A stretch of DNA of 64,000 bases, from assembly GCF_001605895.1 (NCBI RefSeq), contig NZ_LUAW01000001.1:62001-126000 (forward strand), written 5' to 3'. The notes under the pieces were generated by a model. It ran no database searches. It was not told where the DNA came from and saw nothing but the letters and a program-made list of their open reading frames with translations. Each line of letters opens with the position of its first letter. The stretch's first letter is position 1. The position numbers were made by a program, and so were the translations under genes. Positions 46,744-56,383 of the stretch are shown here, piece after piece. Source of the DNA: Acinetobacter pragensis. GTDB taxonomy: Bacteria > Pseudomonadota > Gammaproteobacteria > Pseudomonadales > Moraxellaceae.

Positions 46744-48629
46744 GCTATTTATATTTAACAGTATTATTTCCGCTCATTGGTTTTATCCTTTTGGCGGCAG
46801 GACGCAACAATCTTCCTGAAAAAGTTGCAGCCATTATTGGGGCGGGTTCAGTTGGCCTTTCTGCATTATTTGCACTGATTGCCGGCTTGGACTTTGTGAA
46901 TAACGGTTCTGTGGCGACAACACAGCACTTGTGGACATGGTTCAGCGCGGGCAACTTGGCGCCGGGCTTTACGCTTCACCTTGACGGTTTATCATTGTTA
47001 ATGATGGGCATGGTGACAGGCGTCGGTTTCTTAATTCACATTTTCGCGACATGGTACATGCGCGGTGAAGAAGACTTCGCGCGTTTCTTCTCTTACTTCA
47101 ACCTATTTGTAGCAAGCATGCTGCTTTTGGTGTTGGGCGATAACTTAGCGTTATTGTTCTTGGGTTGGGAAGGCGTTGGCCTGTGTTCTTACTTGCTGAT
47201 CGGTTACTACTATCAAAACCCTGCAAACGGTTTTGCTGCGATTAAAGCATTTACCGTGACCCGTATCGGTGACGTATTCCTGCTGATTGCATTGTTCCTG
47301 ATTTACCAGCAGTTCGGCACATTAAACATCGCTGAAGTGGTTGCGGCTGCGCCGGCAGTGTTGGCGCAAAGCTCATCAATTGCAATTTGGACTGCACTTA
47401 TGCTGTTCTTGGGCGCAGCTGGTAAATCAGCTCAAATCCCATTGCAAACATGGCTGGCGGATGCGATGGCAGGTCCTACACCTGTATCTGCATTGATCCA
47501 TGCTGCAACAATGGTAACTGCGGGTGTTTATCTGTGCTGCCGTATGTTCTCAGTATTCGAGCAAGCGCCAGAAGTGATGATGTTCATCTCAATCACAGGC
47601 GCTGTTACCTTGCTGGTGGCTGGTTTCGCTGCATTGGTTCAGACAGACATCAAACGTATTCTTGCTTACTCTACAATGAGCCAGCTGGGTTATATGTTCA
47701 TGGCTGTAGGCGCTGAAGCATACCAAGCAGGCCTGTTCCACATGCTGACTCACGCATTCTTCAAGGCATTATTATTCTTGTCTTCAGGTGCGGTGATTCT
47801 GGCTTACCATCATGAACAAAACATTTTCAAAATGGGCGGCTTGTTCCACAAGAACAAATTCCTGTTTGCTTGTTTTGCGATTGGCGGCGGCGCATTGGCT
47901 GCAATCCCATTCATCACTATCGGCTTCTTCTCGAAAGATGCGATTTTAGGTGCGGTATGGGTGAAAGGTCAGGCGGTTGCTGTTTATGACTGCTTGTACT
48001 GGACGGGTGTTGCAGGTGCATTCTTAACGTCAATTTATACATTCCGTTTAATCTGGGTTGTATTCTTTGGCAAAGAAAACACGCCTTACCATGAAATTAA
48101 AGGTGTGACTTACTGGGGTCCTTTGGCGATTCTTGCAGTATTGTCTACTGGTTTGGCTTATGTATTAAAAGCGCCGGTAACCAATATTTTAAACGCTGCC
48201 AAAATTCCAGCATTCAATGTTCCTGAAGCTTTGGAACATGGCATGCACAGCGCTGAGTACACTGCTGTGGGCATTGCGCTTGCAGGTTTAGTCATTGGCG
48301 TAATTCTGTTCGCATTTGCATACAGCGCTGTAAAAGCTTTTGCAAAAACTTCACTGGGCGCTGGCCTTGCGAGCATTTGCCGCAATGCACTGGGTTTCGA
48401 TGCGCTATACAACATCGTATTCGTTAAACCCTATTTGCTGATTGCGAAAATCTTAGGCCGTGACCCGATTGATGGCTTATGGCTGGTTCTGCCTGCACTT
48501 GTAAAAGGCGGCAACAGTTTCACCAGCTCACGTCAAACAGGTTCATTGCGTGAATACGCATCAAGTATGGCACTGGGTATTGTTGTCTTACTGATGATCC
48601 TGGTGGTGATTCAGGTTGTGGGGAAATAA
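46740..48629 (+). CDS. nuoL: NADH-quinone oxidoreductase subunit L
   Basis: NuoL is the distal antiporter-like proton channel. The 629-residue protein has more than a dozen membrane segments, with the core [36 protein letters not shown] and [14 protein letters not shown] motifs. The key Lys and Glu residues are in these motifs. The C-terminal part forms the long lateral helix. Length and motifs match the family. Confidence 0.96.
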   Translation: MSYLYLTVLFPLIGFILLAAGRNNLPEKVAAIIGAGSVGLSALFALIAGLDFVNNGSVATTQHLWTWFSAGNLAPGFTLHLDGLSLLMMGMVTGVGFLIHIFATWYMRGEEDFARFFSYFNLFVASMLLLVLGDNLALLFLGWEGVGLCSYLLIGYYYQNPANGFAAIKAFTVTRIGDVFLLIALFLIYQQFGTLNIAEVVAAAPAVLAQSSSIAIWTALMLFLGAAGKSAQIPLQTWLADAMAGPTPVSALIHAATMVTAGVYLCCRMFSVFEQAPEVMMFISITGAVTLLVAGFAALVQTDIKRILAYSTMSQLGYMFMAVGAEAYQAGLFHMLTHAFFKALLFLSSGAVILAYHHEQNIFKMGGLFHKNKFLFACFAIGGGALAAIPFITIGFFSKDAILGAVWVKGQAVAVYDCLYWTGVAGAFLTSIYTFRLIWVVFFGKENTPYHEIKGVTYWGPLAILAVLSTGLAYVLKAPVTNILNAAKIPAFNVPEALEHGMHSAEYTAVGIALAGLVIGVILFAFAYSAVKAFAKTSLGAGLASICRNALGFDALYNIVFVKPYLLIAKILGRDPIDGLWLVLPALVKGGNSFTSSRQTGSLREYASSMALGIVVLLMILVVIQVVGK

Positions 48630-48630
48630 A

Positions 48631-50241
48631 ATGGAAACTAATAATTTAATTTTACCCGCTCTGGTCCTTATTCCGTTCATTGCAGGTTTTGCATGCTGGC
48701 TGGTCGATAAGCTCGATAAGCACTTGCCGCGCTATATCGCGCTGATCGGTATGCTGGTGACTCTGGTCTTGACCATTGTTCTTTGGCAAACGGGTACATA
48801 TAACTATGAACTTGGCGGCGCAGCTCCAACTTGGGCGGCTGAGTTTAAATTGCCTTGGATTCAAACCCTAGGCATCAACATTCACTTAGCTGTGGATGGC
48901 TTATCGCTTCTGATGGTCGGCTTAACTGCACTCCTCGGTGTGCTGGCAGTGGGTTGTTCATGGGGTGAGATTCAGAAAAACGTCGGTTTCTTCCACTTAA
49001 ACCTTCTATGGTCTTTAGGCGGCGTGATCGGTGTGTTCTTAGCGATTGACATGTTCCTGTTCTTCTTCTTCTGGGAGATGATGCTGGTTCCAATCTATTT
49101 CTTGATCGCACTTTGGGGCCATCGCGGTGCAGAAGGCAAGTCGCGCGTTTACGCAGCTACTAAATTCTTCATCTATACGCAAGTTGCCGGCTTAATCATG
49201 CTGATCGGTATCCTTGGCCTTGTGGCTGTTGGATATTCGATGAATGGTGAAATCCGTTTCGACTACAACTATCTGATGGCTGTAGCGAATACGATTGATG
49301 CCCAAGCGCCTGCGCTGGCATATGCCTTCATGATCTGCATGTTCATCGGCTTTGCGGTAAAACTTCCAGTTTTCCCACTGCACGGCTGGCTTCCGGATGC
49401 GCATGCTCAAGCGCCGACAGCAGGTTCTGTCGACTTGGCAGGTATCTTGATTAAAACTGCGGCTTACGGTCTGCTGCGTTTCGTGATTCCATTTTTCCCA
49501 ATGGCATCTGCGCAGTTTGCGGACATTGCGGTTATTTTCGGTTTAATCGGTATTTTCTACGGCGCTTGGTGTGCTTTCCAGCAAACAGACATGAAACGTC
49601 TGCTGGCCTACACGTCGATTTCACATATGGGCTTTATTTTGCTGGCGATTTACGCAGGCAATATTTTGACCTTCCAAGGCTTAATGATCATGATGCTGGC
49701 GCATGGCCTGTCATCTGCTGCCTTGTTCATTATGTGCGGTCAAGTATACGAACGCCTGCATACGCGTGATTTGCGCCTGATGGGCGGTATGCGCGGCCAG
49801 TTCAAATATCTTGCATTTTTCTTGATGTTCTTTGTTGCAGCGCTTGTGGGTATTCCTGGTCTGGGCAACTTCATCGGTGAATTCCTGATTTTGATGGGTT
49901 CGTATGCGAAATTCCCTGTGTTTACAATTTTGGCTGCGATCAGCCTTGTATTCGCAGGCTTGTACGGCTTGATCCTGATTCACAAAGCGCTATTCGGTAC
50001 GCCGAATGAAGAACAGCAAAAGCACTATTCAAGTCCTTTGAAAGACTTGAATGCACGTGAAATTGTGATTCTTTTAATTTGTGCGCTGAGTCTGGTTTGG
50101 CTGGGCCTTTACCCGCAAACTTTCCTTGACGTTTCTAACTCGAGCATGGCGTGGCTGGCGAATAGCTACATTCCTGTTCAAGAAACAGTTGATACAGTGC
50201 AGCAAGCTGTCGTTTCAGCTGAAAATGTGGAGATCCAATAA
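48631..50241 (+). CDS. nuoM: NADH-quinone oxidoreductase subunit M
   Basis: This 536-residue antiporter-like subunit shows FFFWEMMLVPIYFLIALWG, with the conserved membrane Glu, and KLPVFPLHGWLPDAHAQAPT. The start at ATG 48631 follows GGGGA; the frame opens at a GTG 15 bases earlier, inside nuoL. It begins two bases after the nuoL stop. Confidence 0.95.
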   Translation: METNNLILPALVLIPFIAGFACWLVDKLDKHLPRYIALIGMLVTLVLTIVLWQTGTYNYELGGAAPTWAAEFKLPWIQTLGINIHLAVDGLSLLMVGLTALLGVLAVGCSWGEIQKNVGFFHLNLLWSLGGVIGVFLAIDMFLFFFFWEMMLVPIYFLIALWGHRGAEGKSRVYAATKFFIYTQVAGLIMLIGILGLVAVGYSMNGEIRFDYNYLMAVANTIDAQAPALAYAFMICMFIGFAVKLPVFPLHGWLPDAHAQAPTAGSVDLAGILIKTAAYGLLRFVIPFFPMASAQFADIAVIFGLIGIFYGAWCAFQQTDMKRLLAYTSISHMGFILLAIYAGNILTFQGLMIMMLAHGLSSAALFIMCGQVYERLHTRDLRLMGGMRGQFKYLAFFLMFFVAALVGIPGLGNFIGEFLILMGSYAKFPVFTILAAISLVFAGLYGLILIHKALFGTPNEEQQKHYSSPLKDLNAREIVILLICALSLVWLGLYPQTFLDVSNSSMAWLANSYIPVQETVDTVQQAVVSAENVEIQ

Positions 50242-50244
50242 GTC

Positions 50245-51789
50245 ATGAACTTCACAATGTCATTTGCAGAGCTTATGCCTATCGCGCCAGTCATGATCGT
50301 CGCTTTAACAGCGGTGGTGGTGATGCTGCTGGTAGCCATCAAGCGAAATCATAATTTAGCTGCAACTACATCCGTTATCGGTTTGAACCTTGCTGCGCTT
50401 TACATTATTTTCGTTGTGCTTGCAGGGCAGTTTGCGCCTGCAAATGTAATGAACCTATTCATCGTAGATCCGTTTACGATGCTGTATCAGTTTGTGATTA
50501 TTGTGGCGTCGCTTGCGTGCTGCACACTGTCACATGCTTATATTGAAACTTATAAAGACAACCGTGAAGAGCTTTACATTCTGATGCTTGCGTCCGTGAC
50601 CGGCGCATTGCTGATGGTGGCAAGCACGCACTATGCATCGTTCTTTATCAGCCTAGAGTTAATGTCAATTCCTGTTTACGGCTTATTGGCATATACGCAT
50701 CAGCGTTCTCAATCGCTAGAAGCCGGCGTGAAATATCTTGTGCTTTCAGCGACTGCGTCTGCAATGTTGCTGATGGGTATGGCTTACATCTATGCATACA
50801 CAGGCACACTGAACTTTGTTGCTGAACCAGGCAAACTGTTCACAACATTCAGCCAGCCAGCAGTGGTATTGGGCCTCGCATTGATCATCTTTGCTGTCGC
50901 TTTCAAACTGTCGCTTGCGCCATTCCATAAATGGACGCCGGATGTGTATGCCGGTGCGCCAGCGCCAATTGCGACATTCCTTGCAACTGTTGCAAAAGTG
51001 GCAATGATTGGTCTATTTGTCCGCTATGTATTGTCTTCAGGCTTAATCCTGTCAGATAGCTTTGTGATCATCCTGACGATTCTTGCCGTGCTTTCTATTC
51101 TTGCAGGTAACTTGCTGGCGGTTCGCCAAGTGAACCTGAAGCGCATTCTTGCGTATTCATCAATTGCTCACTTCGGTTATTTGCTGGTGGCGATTGTCAG
51201 CGCACGCAACACAGACTTTCTTCAAGTTCAAGGTTTCGCGACTTTTGAATCTGTAAATGTCTATGTGATCACTTATGTGCTAACAACGATCGGTGCGTTC
51301 GGTGTTGTAACCTTAATGTCCAGTCCATACAACAATACAGATGAAGCGGGCAGCTTGGCCGAGTACCGCGGCTTGTTCTGGCGCCGTCCAGTGTTAACTG
51401 CGACGTTAACGGTCATGATGCTGTCGTTAGCGGGCATTCCATTAACAGCAGGCTTTATCGGTAAGTTCTTGGTGATTAAAACTGCAGTTGCCGGCCAATC
51501 TTGGTTCTTGGCTGCAATGGTGATCATTGGTTCGGGTATCGGTTTGTACTACTACCTGCGTGTCATGGTTGTGATGTACATGACTCCACCTGAAAACCCG
51601 CGTATCGACGCTGTTGACCATTGGGGTCAAAAAGTCGGCGGTATTATGGTTTTAGGCGCAGCAGCTCTTGTACTGTTGATCGGTGTCTATCCAGATCCAA
51701 TTATTGCAATTTCTAAAGTGGCTTTCTTTGCCATTTCACCTGAATTGCAGCAATTTATTCTGGCATTGGTACAAAGCGGTTTTAACTGA
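50245..51789 (+). CDS. nuoN: NADH-quinone oxidoreductase subunit N
   Basis: The 514-residue subunit closes the operon. It has the ISLELMSIPVYGLLAY motif with the membrane Glu and FKLSLAPFHKWTPDVYAGAP with the conserved Lys. It is the third antiporter-like channel of complex I. A strong terminator follows 27 bases after the stop. Confidence 0.95.
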   Translation: MNFTMSFAELMPIAPVMIVALTAVVVMLLVAIKRNHNLAATTSVIGLNLAALYIIFVVLAGQFAPANVMNLFIVDPFTMLYQFVIIVASLACCTLSHAYIETYKDNREELYILMLASVTGALLMVASTHYASFFISLELMSIPVYGLLAYTHQRSQSLEAGVKYLVLSATASAMLLMGMAYIYAYTGTLNFVAEPGKLFTTFSQPAVVLGLALIIFAVAFKLSLAPFHKWTPDVYAGAPAPIATFLATVAKVAMIGLFVRYVLSSGLILSDSFVIILTILAVLSILAGNLLAVRQVNLKRILAYSSIAHFGYLLVAIVSARNTDFLQVQGFATFESVNVYVITYVLTTIGAFGVVTLMSSPYNNTDEAGSLAEYRGLFWRRPVLTATLTVMMLSLAGIPLTAGFIGKFLVIKTAVAGQSWFLAAMVIIGSGIGLYYYLRVMVVMYMTPPENPRIDAVDHWGQKVGGIMVLGAAALVLLIGVYPDPIIAISKVAFFAISPELQQFILALVQSGFN

Positions 51790-51814
51790 TTAATATGAAT
51801 TAATTCAGTTATTA

Positions 51815-51846
51815 CAAAAAAGCCCTCGACTTAGAGGGCTTTTTTA
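51815..51846 (+). terminator. terminator of the nuo operon
   Basis: AAAAAAGCCCTC pairs with GAGGGCTTTTTT over the loop GACTTA. Confidence 0.95.
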
Positions 51847-51913
51847 TTTTTATCATTCGTTAAATGCCCTTATAATACGAAGAGTTTAATCTTAACCTTT
51901 TAGGTGTTCTCCC

Positions 51914-52549
51914 GTGGCTATCCATGAAATCCGCCATCCGCTCATCCGCCATAAACTTGGTTTATTGCGCCGTTCGGATATCAGTACTAAAAACTTCCGC
52001 GAACTTGCTCAAGAAGTCACCATGCTTCTGACCTATGAAGCGACTAAAGACTTGCCTGTTTGCGATCATGAAATTAATGGCTGGAATGGTAAAGTCAATG
52101 TTGACCGTATTGCCGGTAAAAAAATTACAGTCGTTCCTATTTTGCGTGCGGGTATTGGCATGCTGGAAGGTTTCTTAAATTTAATTCCAAGCGCAAAAGT
52201 TTCGGTATTGGGCTTAGAACGTGACGAAGAAACTTTAGAAGCGCGCACTTACTACAAAAAATTAGTGCCGGATGTACAGAACCGTATTGCGATGATTATC
52301 GATCCAATGCTTGCAACTGGCTCTTCACTGGTTGCGGCAATTGATGTATTGAAGTCAAGCGGCTGTAAGGATATCCGTGTGATGGTTTTGGTTGCGGCGC
52401 CAGAAGGCATTAAGCGCGTTGAAACTGCGCATCCTGATGTGACTATTTTCACGGCTTCTGTTGACCAAGGCATTAATGAAAATGGCTATATCGTTCCTGG
52501 CTTAGGCGATGCAGGCGACAAAATTTTCGGTTCAGTGCAAAAAGACTGA
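51914..52549 (+). CDS. upp: uracil phosphoribosyltransferase
   Basis: Upp salvages uracil with PRPP to UMP. The 211-residue protein has [14 protein letters not shown] at its start, [15 protein letters not shown], the PRPP loop [11 protein letters not shown] (about residues 130-140) and the C-terminal uracil-binding loop [13 protein letters not shown]. The start codon is GTG at 51914; the ribosome binding site is weak. Confidence 0.96.
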   Translation: MAIHEIRHPLIRHKLGLLRRSDISTKNFRELAQEVTMLLTYEATKDLPVCDHEINGWNGKVNVDRIAGKKITVVPILRAGIGMLEGFLNLIPSAKVSVLGLERDEETLEARTYYKKLVPDVQNRIAMIIDPMLATGSSLVAAIDVLKSSGCKDIRVMVLVAAPEGIKRVETAHPDVTIFTASVDQGINENGYIVPGLGDAGDKIFGSVQKD

Positions 52550-52567
52550 TTTTTGAAACTGAATAAG

Positions 52568-52592
52568 AAAGAGGCTTTTAAAGCCTCTTTTT
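52568..52592 (+). terminator. terminator of upp
   Basis: AAAGAGGCTT pairs with AAGCCTCTTT over three bases, followed by Ts. Confidence 0.9.
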
Positions 52593-52634
52593 TATATAAT
52601 GCTGAATAAGGCATTTTAAAAATAGGGCAGTAAA

Positions 52635-52928
52635 ATGAAAGATGAAGTATATCAGGGTAAAATCAAACAGTATGATCCTGAAAAAGGTTATGGTTTTATT
52701 GGTTCAGCCGAAGGGGATGTGTTCTTTCATATTTCAGATTTCCCCGCAGCGGATGGTGAACCAAAGCGCAATGAACGTGTGAAATTTAACGTTGTAGACA
52801 ATGGCGGTAAATTTAAAGCGGTTAAAATTGAACGTGCAGAAGACAATTCTGCAAAAGCAAAAAAATCTAAAGTAGTTGCGAATAACAAATCAATTACGTC
52901 TGCGCTGTTGTCAAATTTACGTAAATAA
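52635..52928 (+). CDS. cold-shock domain protein
   Basis: The 97-residue product is one cold-shock domain with the RNA-binding motifs KGYGFIG (RNP1, residue 17 on) and VFFHIS (RNP2, residue 29 on), followed by a basic tail (AKAKKSKVVANNKS). It is longer than standalone CspA-type proteins (about 70) by this tail. Such proteins bind single-stranded RNA or DNA and act as chaperones. It stands next to a second gene with a similar domain and a nearly identical terminator, suggesting tandem duplication. Confidence 0.9.
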   Translation: MKDEVYQGKIKQYDPEKGYGFIGSAEGDVFFHISDFPAADGEPKRNERVKFNVVDNGGKFKAVKIERAEDNSAKAKKSKVVANNKSITSALLSNLRK

Positions 52929-52978
52929 GAAAGCTTGAAATTTTGATATTCCAATAGGAATTGAGTGAAATATGATGT

Positions 52979-53007
52979 AAAAAAAGCGCCGTTAAGGCGC
53001 TTTTTTT
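52979..53007 (+). terminator. terminator of the first cold-shock gene
   Basis: AGCGCC pairs with GGCGCT over GTTAA, flanked by A and T runs. It is nearly identical to the terminator at 53804-53831. Confidence 0.92.
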
Positions 53008-53043
53008 ATTACAATTATTAAAAATATAAAGATAGGATGAATG

Positions 53044-53793
53044 ATGTTTCAAGAGGGGAAAGTTAAAAATTATCAAGCAGAACGCGGCTTTGGTTTTATA
53101 CACATAGACGGGGAGTCTAAGGACTTATTTTTTCATATTAAGGATATGCCTAATCGGAATATTCAACCGAAGATTGGTGAAAAGCTGAAGTTTCGTGTTG
53201 TAGAAGAAAATGGCAAATTTAAAGCAGGTAATATTGTTCGTTTGGATCTGAAGAGTGATGATAAATTTGAACCAGTTGACCAGCAATATCAATCTTCAGG
53301 TCAAACAGCCAATCCCGATAACTGCATACCAGCAGTAGAAAAACCGGCATCAACTTATGCAAAATTGTTTACGCTGATTGGTGCTGTAATAATCGCAATT
53401 TTAGCTTTTTTGCTATATGGAAAAATTCAAGAATATAATGCACATAAAGCTGAACGTGTGCAGCAAATGGTGCTGGAACAGGAAAAGATTATTGCCAAAC
53501 AGCGTCAAGCGCAAGGAAATTTACCTGATCGAGTTCTGTCAGAACAAGGCCATAAAAATTTAGAAAATCATCCCGAAGTTTTGATAGGAACTCGCCCTAA
53601 ACAAGATGTTAAAAATAATGAAATAACCAAGCAAGCGAGTTCTAAGCCTATTGATCCAAAGTGTTATGAGCGGACACGTTGCGGTCAAATGACTTCAAGA
53701 TCAGAAGCTGAGTGGTTTGTAAGAAATTGTCCAAATAATGAAATGGATGGTGATGGTGATGGAAGACCCTGTGAAAATGATTCACGGTGGTAA
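53044..53793 (+). CDS. cold-shock domain / membrane / excalibur domain fusion protein
   Basis: This ~249-residue protein has three parts. A cold-shock domain lies at about residues 1-70 (RGFGFIH and LFFHIK motifs). One membrane segment sits at about 106-127 (FTLIGAVIIAILAFLLYG). After a charged linker, a C-terminal excalibur domain covers about 212-249 (CYERTRCGQMTSRSEAEWF then DGDGDGRPCEND). Excalibur is a Ca-binding, Cys-containing domain usually outside the membrane. The nucleic-acid-binding end would thus be cytoplasmic and the Ca-binding end periplasmic. AGGA lies seven bases before ATG 53044 (an ATG at 53041 is also possible). Confidence 0.85.
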   Translation: MFQEGKVKNYQAERGFGFIHIDGESKDLFFHIKDMPNRNIQPKIGEKLKFRVVEENGKFKAGNIVRLDLKSDDKFEPVDQQYQSSGQTANPDNCIPAVEKPASTYAKLFTLIGAVIIAILAFLLYGKIQEYNAHKAERVQQMVLEQEKIIAKQRQAQGNLPDRVLSEQGHKNLENHPEVLIGTRPKQDVKNNEITKQASSKPIDPKCYERTRCGQMTSRSEAEWFVRNCPNNEMDGDGDGRPCENDSRW

Positions 53794-53803
53794 CGATTGA
53801 TAT

Positions 53804-53831
53804 AAAAAAGCGCCGTTATGGCGCTTTTTTT
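53804..53831. terminator. terminator of the fusion gene, shared with convergent LysR gene
   Basis: AAAAAAGCGCC pairs with GGCGCTTTTTT over GTTAT. Confidence 0.92.
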
Positions 53832-53848
53832 ACATAGGCAGAAACTTA

Positions 53849-54727
53849 TTATTTTTCACAGAATTTCATAAAAGCCTTTAAGCCCGGCCCTTGATATTTC
53901 TGACGGTGCACCAGCATAAACAGCGGGCGGGTCAATTGCCAGAAAGGGGTATTTAAAATAACCAATTGGCCTTTTTCACGCAGCGGTTCAATGGCAAGTT
54001 TTGAAATGCATGACATGCCTAAACCGCCTGCAACAATTTTCAGAATTGCCTCATTATGGCCTAGAGTCAGGCGGATATTGGCATCCGGCAAATCCTGCAA
54101 AATCGCATTATCAAAGACTTCGCGTGTGCCTGAGCCTTCTTCACGCAATATCCATTCAACACTTTTAAAGTCATCAATCGTTAAAGGCCGGCCCAGCTGT
54201 GCAAGCGGGTGATCGGGTGAGCAGCACACGGCCAGTTCATCATCACGCCAGTGAATGCATTGCAGCTGCGGCAAATGGCAAGAGCCTTCAATTAAGGCTA
54301 AATCCAACTGAAATTGATTGACGGCTTCAATCATCTGGCGGGTATTGCCGACTTGCAGCTGCAAATGAGCTTGAGGCTGAATTTGCAGAAAATCCGCCAT
54401 CAGGTCAGGCATTAAGTAATCACTGATTGTTAAGGTTGCGCCTAAGCGTAAATCAATGCTTTGCAGTTCACCTTTGGCGGCCTGTTCGAATGATTCGCAG
54501 CGGCCAAGAATTTCCAGTGCTTGAGGCAGTAAAAAACGGCCCAAGTCATTGAGCTGCAATCGTTTGCCTAGACGGTCAAACAGCGGTGCACCTAAGCCGT
54601 CTTCTAGATCTGCTAAAGCCATACTTGCAGCGCTTTGCGTGAGCTTAACGGCATCACTCGCTTTGGTTACCGTACCTTCTTGAGCAACTGCTACAAAAAC
54701 AGCCAGCTGGCGTAAAGTCATGCGCAT
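53849..54727 (-). CDS. LysR-family regulator next to fpr (FinR-like)
   Basis: This 292-residue LysR protein has the N-terminal helix-turn-helix (residues about 3-62, MTLRQLAVFVAVAQEGTVTKAS and LTQSAASMALADLE) and a substrate-binding domain. In pseudomonads the regulator FinR is divergent from fpr and activates it under oxidative stress or iron-sulfur demand. The same arrangement here (86 bases between starts) suggests the same role. That is inference from context; the sequence alone fits several LysR groups. Confidence 0.85.
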   Translation of the reverse strand: MRMTLRQLAVFVAVAQEGTVTKASDAVKLTQSAASMALADLEDGLGAPLFDRLGKRLQLNDLGRFLLPQALEILGRCESFEQAAKGELQSIDLRLGATLTISDYLMPDLMADFLQIQPQAHLQLQVGNTRQMIEAVNQFQLDLALIEGSCHLPQLQCIHWRDDELAVCCSPDHPLAQLGRPLTIDDFKSVEWILREEGSGTREVFDNAILQDLPDANIRLTLGHNEAILKIVAGGLGMSCISKLAIEPLREKGQLVILNTPFWQLTRPLFMLVHRQKYQGPGLKAFMKFCEK

Positions 54728-54812
54728 GAATATAGCCTTAACATTTAAAAAATATTAATAATTTAAGCCGTCATGCTAACATGAGCACAGTCATAGATGC
54801 CACGTTGAAATC

Positions 54813-55574
54813 ATGTCAATTGAGAAATTTAGCTTAGAAAAAGTCTTATCTGTACACCGTTGGACCAATACTTTATTCAGCTTTACGATGACGCGGCCAG
54901 CCCATTTTAAATTCACTGCAGGCCAATTCGCGCGCATTGGCTTAAAAGTAGGAGATGATTTGGTGGTGCGGGCTTATTCTGTGGTGTCGTCGCCATTTGA
55001 TGAAACTTTGGAATTTTTCTCAATTGTGGTTCCTGATGGGGCGTTTACTTCAAATTTACAGCATCTCAAAGTCGGCGATGAGCTGTATCTAGAAAAAATT
55101 CCGTATGGTTTCTTAACCTTGGCGCGTTATCAATTGCCGCTGCCGCAAGACTTGTGGCTGTTAGGCACAGGGACCGGTTTAGCGCCATTTTTATCTATGC
55201 TGCAAGATTTTGAAACATGGAAAAAGTATTCAAAAATTAATTTGGTCTACAGTGTGCGCACAGCGGCTGAATTGGCTTATGCGGACAGAATTCATGAAAT
55301 TGCAGAAATTTTTGGTGAAGGGTACACTGGTTTTCAGTTTATTCCGATTATTACCCGTGACCCGAATGCCCCATTGCATGAGCGCTTACCTGCGCTGATT
55401 GCAAACGGAGCGCTTGAAAAAGCTGCGGGCATGGCGCTGAACCCTGAAAGCAGCCATGTCATGCTGTGCGGTAACCCGCAAATGGTGGATGATACGAAAG
55501 ATGCTTTAAAAGCGCGCGGTTTAACCATGAACCGCCGCGGTGAAGGCAATATCGCAGTTGAAAATTATTGGTAA
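54813..55574 (+). CDS. fpr: ferredoxin--NADP(+) reductase
   Basis: The 253-residue flavoprotein has the FAD-binding RAYSVVSSP motif (about residue 53), the NADP-binding LGTGTGLAPFLSML loop (about residue 112) and the family ending AVENYW. It shuttles electrons between NADPH and ferredoxin or flavodoxin. It lies divergent from a LysR regulator that probably controls it. Confidence 0.93.
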   Translation: MSIEKFSLEKVLSVHRWTNTLFSFTMTRPAHFKFTAGQFARIGLKVGDDLVVRAYSVVSSPFDETLEFFSIVVPDGAFTSNLQHLKVGDELYLEKIPYGFLTLARYQLPLPQDLWLLGTGTGLAPFLSMLQDFETWKKYSKINLVYSVRTAAELAYADRIHEIAEIFGEGYTGFQFIPIITRDPNAPLHERLPALIANGALEKAAGMALNPESSHVMLCGNPQMVDDTKDALKARGLTMNRRGEGNIAVENYW

Positions 55575-55583
55575 GTACCCTCA

Positions 55584-55691
55584 GCACTCCTCCCTTTAAA
55601 AAGGGAGGTTGGGAGGGATTAAAATTATAAAATTCTTCTCAAATCTTTGAATCCTCCCCAAACCCCTCCTTTAATAAAGGAGGGGCTTTTT
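55584..55691. repeat. palindromic MITE-like repeat, copy 2
   Basis: CTCCTCCCTTTAAAAAGGGA is followed by GGTTGGGAGGGATT. About 30 bases later comes the inverted counterpart AATCCTCCCCAAACCCCTCC and its own AAAGGAGGGG. The whole can fold back on itself. It is related to the element at 29577-29672 in having AATCCTCCC(T/C)AA at one end. It lies between fpr and a terminator. Confidence 0.55.
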
Positions 55692-55699
55692 ACAGATAT

Positions 55700-55729
55700 A
55701 AAAAATCCTCCGCACAGGAGGATTTTTTA
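55700..55729. terminator. bidirectional terminator between fpr and convergent gene
   Basis: AAAAATCCTCC (55701-55711) pairs with GGAGGATTTTT (55717-55727). Confidence 0.9.
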
Positions 55730-55739
55730 TTTGAATCTT

Positions 55740-56162
55740 TTAATGAACAAACATGTCCATATATTCACGGATTTCCTGAATGGCCGTGTCGACATCGGCA
55801 GTCAGCCATGTCGGCTCAAAGATGCCTGCATAGTGATCCATGCGTTCTTGCGGCACGACTAAACGTACCGGACATTCTTCTTCCAGCAAGCGCCAAGGAA
55901 TTATCGGCACTTCATTGTCCAGATAAGCCGTGACATTGCGGATATCTATCACCATTGCATTCACGCAGTCTGGAAACGGCATGACAGAAAATTCTTCAGT
56001 GCGGCGGCGGAAAAACTCCAAATCGCCCCATTTTAAGACATAGCTGGGCTTACTGAATTCAATAATGCCAATCAGATGCTGATCACGGGTGTAATGTAAA
56101 GCACATTGATAAGTGACGTCAGTGTCAAGATCAAGCGTTACACTTTGCTGACGGTACGCCAT
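55740..56162 (-). CDS. uncharacterised soluble protein
   Basis: The 140-residue product from ATG 56162 (a GTG at 56177 would add five residues) has no membrane segment. It has a beta-rich first half and LVVPQERMDHYAGIF and IQEIREYMDMF in the second. No known motif or domain is recognised. It converges with fpr across the shared terminator. Neither possible start has a clear ribosome binding site, so the start is uncertain. Confidence 0.65.
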   Translation of the reverse strand: MAYRQQSVTLDLDTDVTYQCALHYTRDQHLIGIIEFSKPSYVLKWGDLEFFRRRTEEFSVMPFPDCVNAMVIDIRNVTAYLDNEVPIIPWRLLEEECPVRLVVPQERMDHYAGIFEPTWLTADVDTAIQEIREYMDMFVH

Positions 56163-56383
56163 ATAGAACGAGTGCACAAAAAATGAGGTGCATAATTATA
56201 GCGCATTTATTCAGTCAAAGGCAGTCTTTCCATTTTTGCGCCATGAAAGCCAGCGGCTGAATAAACCATGCATTTTTTCAATGAGATAGTACAGCCATTT
56301 TGGACGGTTTGACTCAGAATTCAAAACTGGTATGGCTTATGCATAACTTTAAGCATTAAAAGAAACATAATTTAGAGGTGCGT

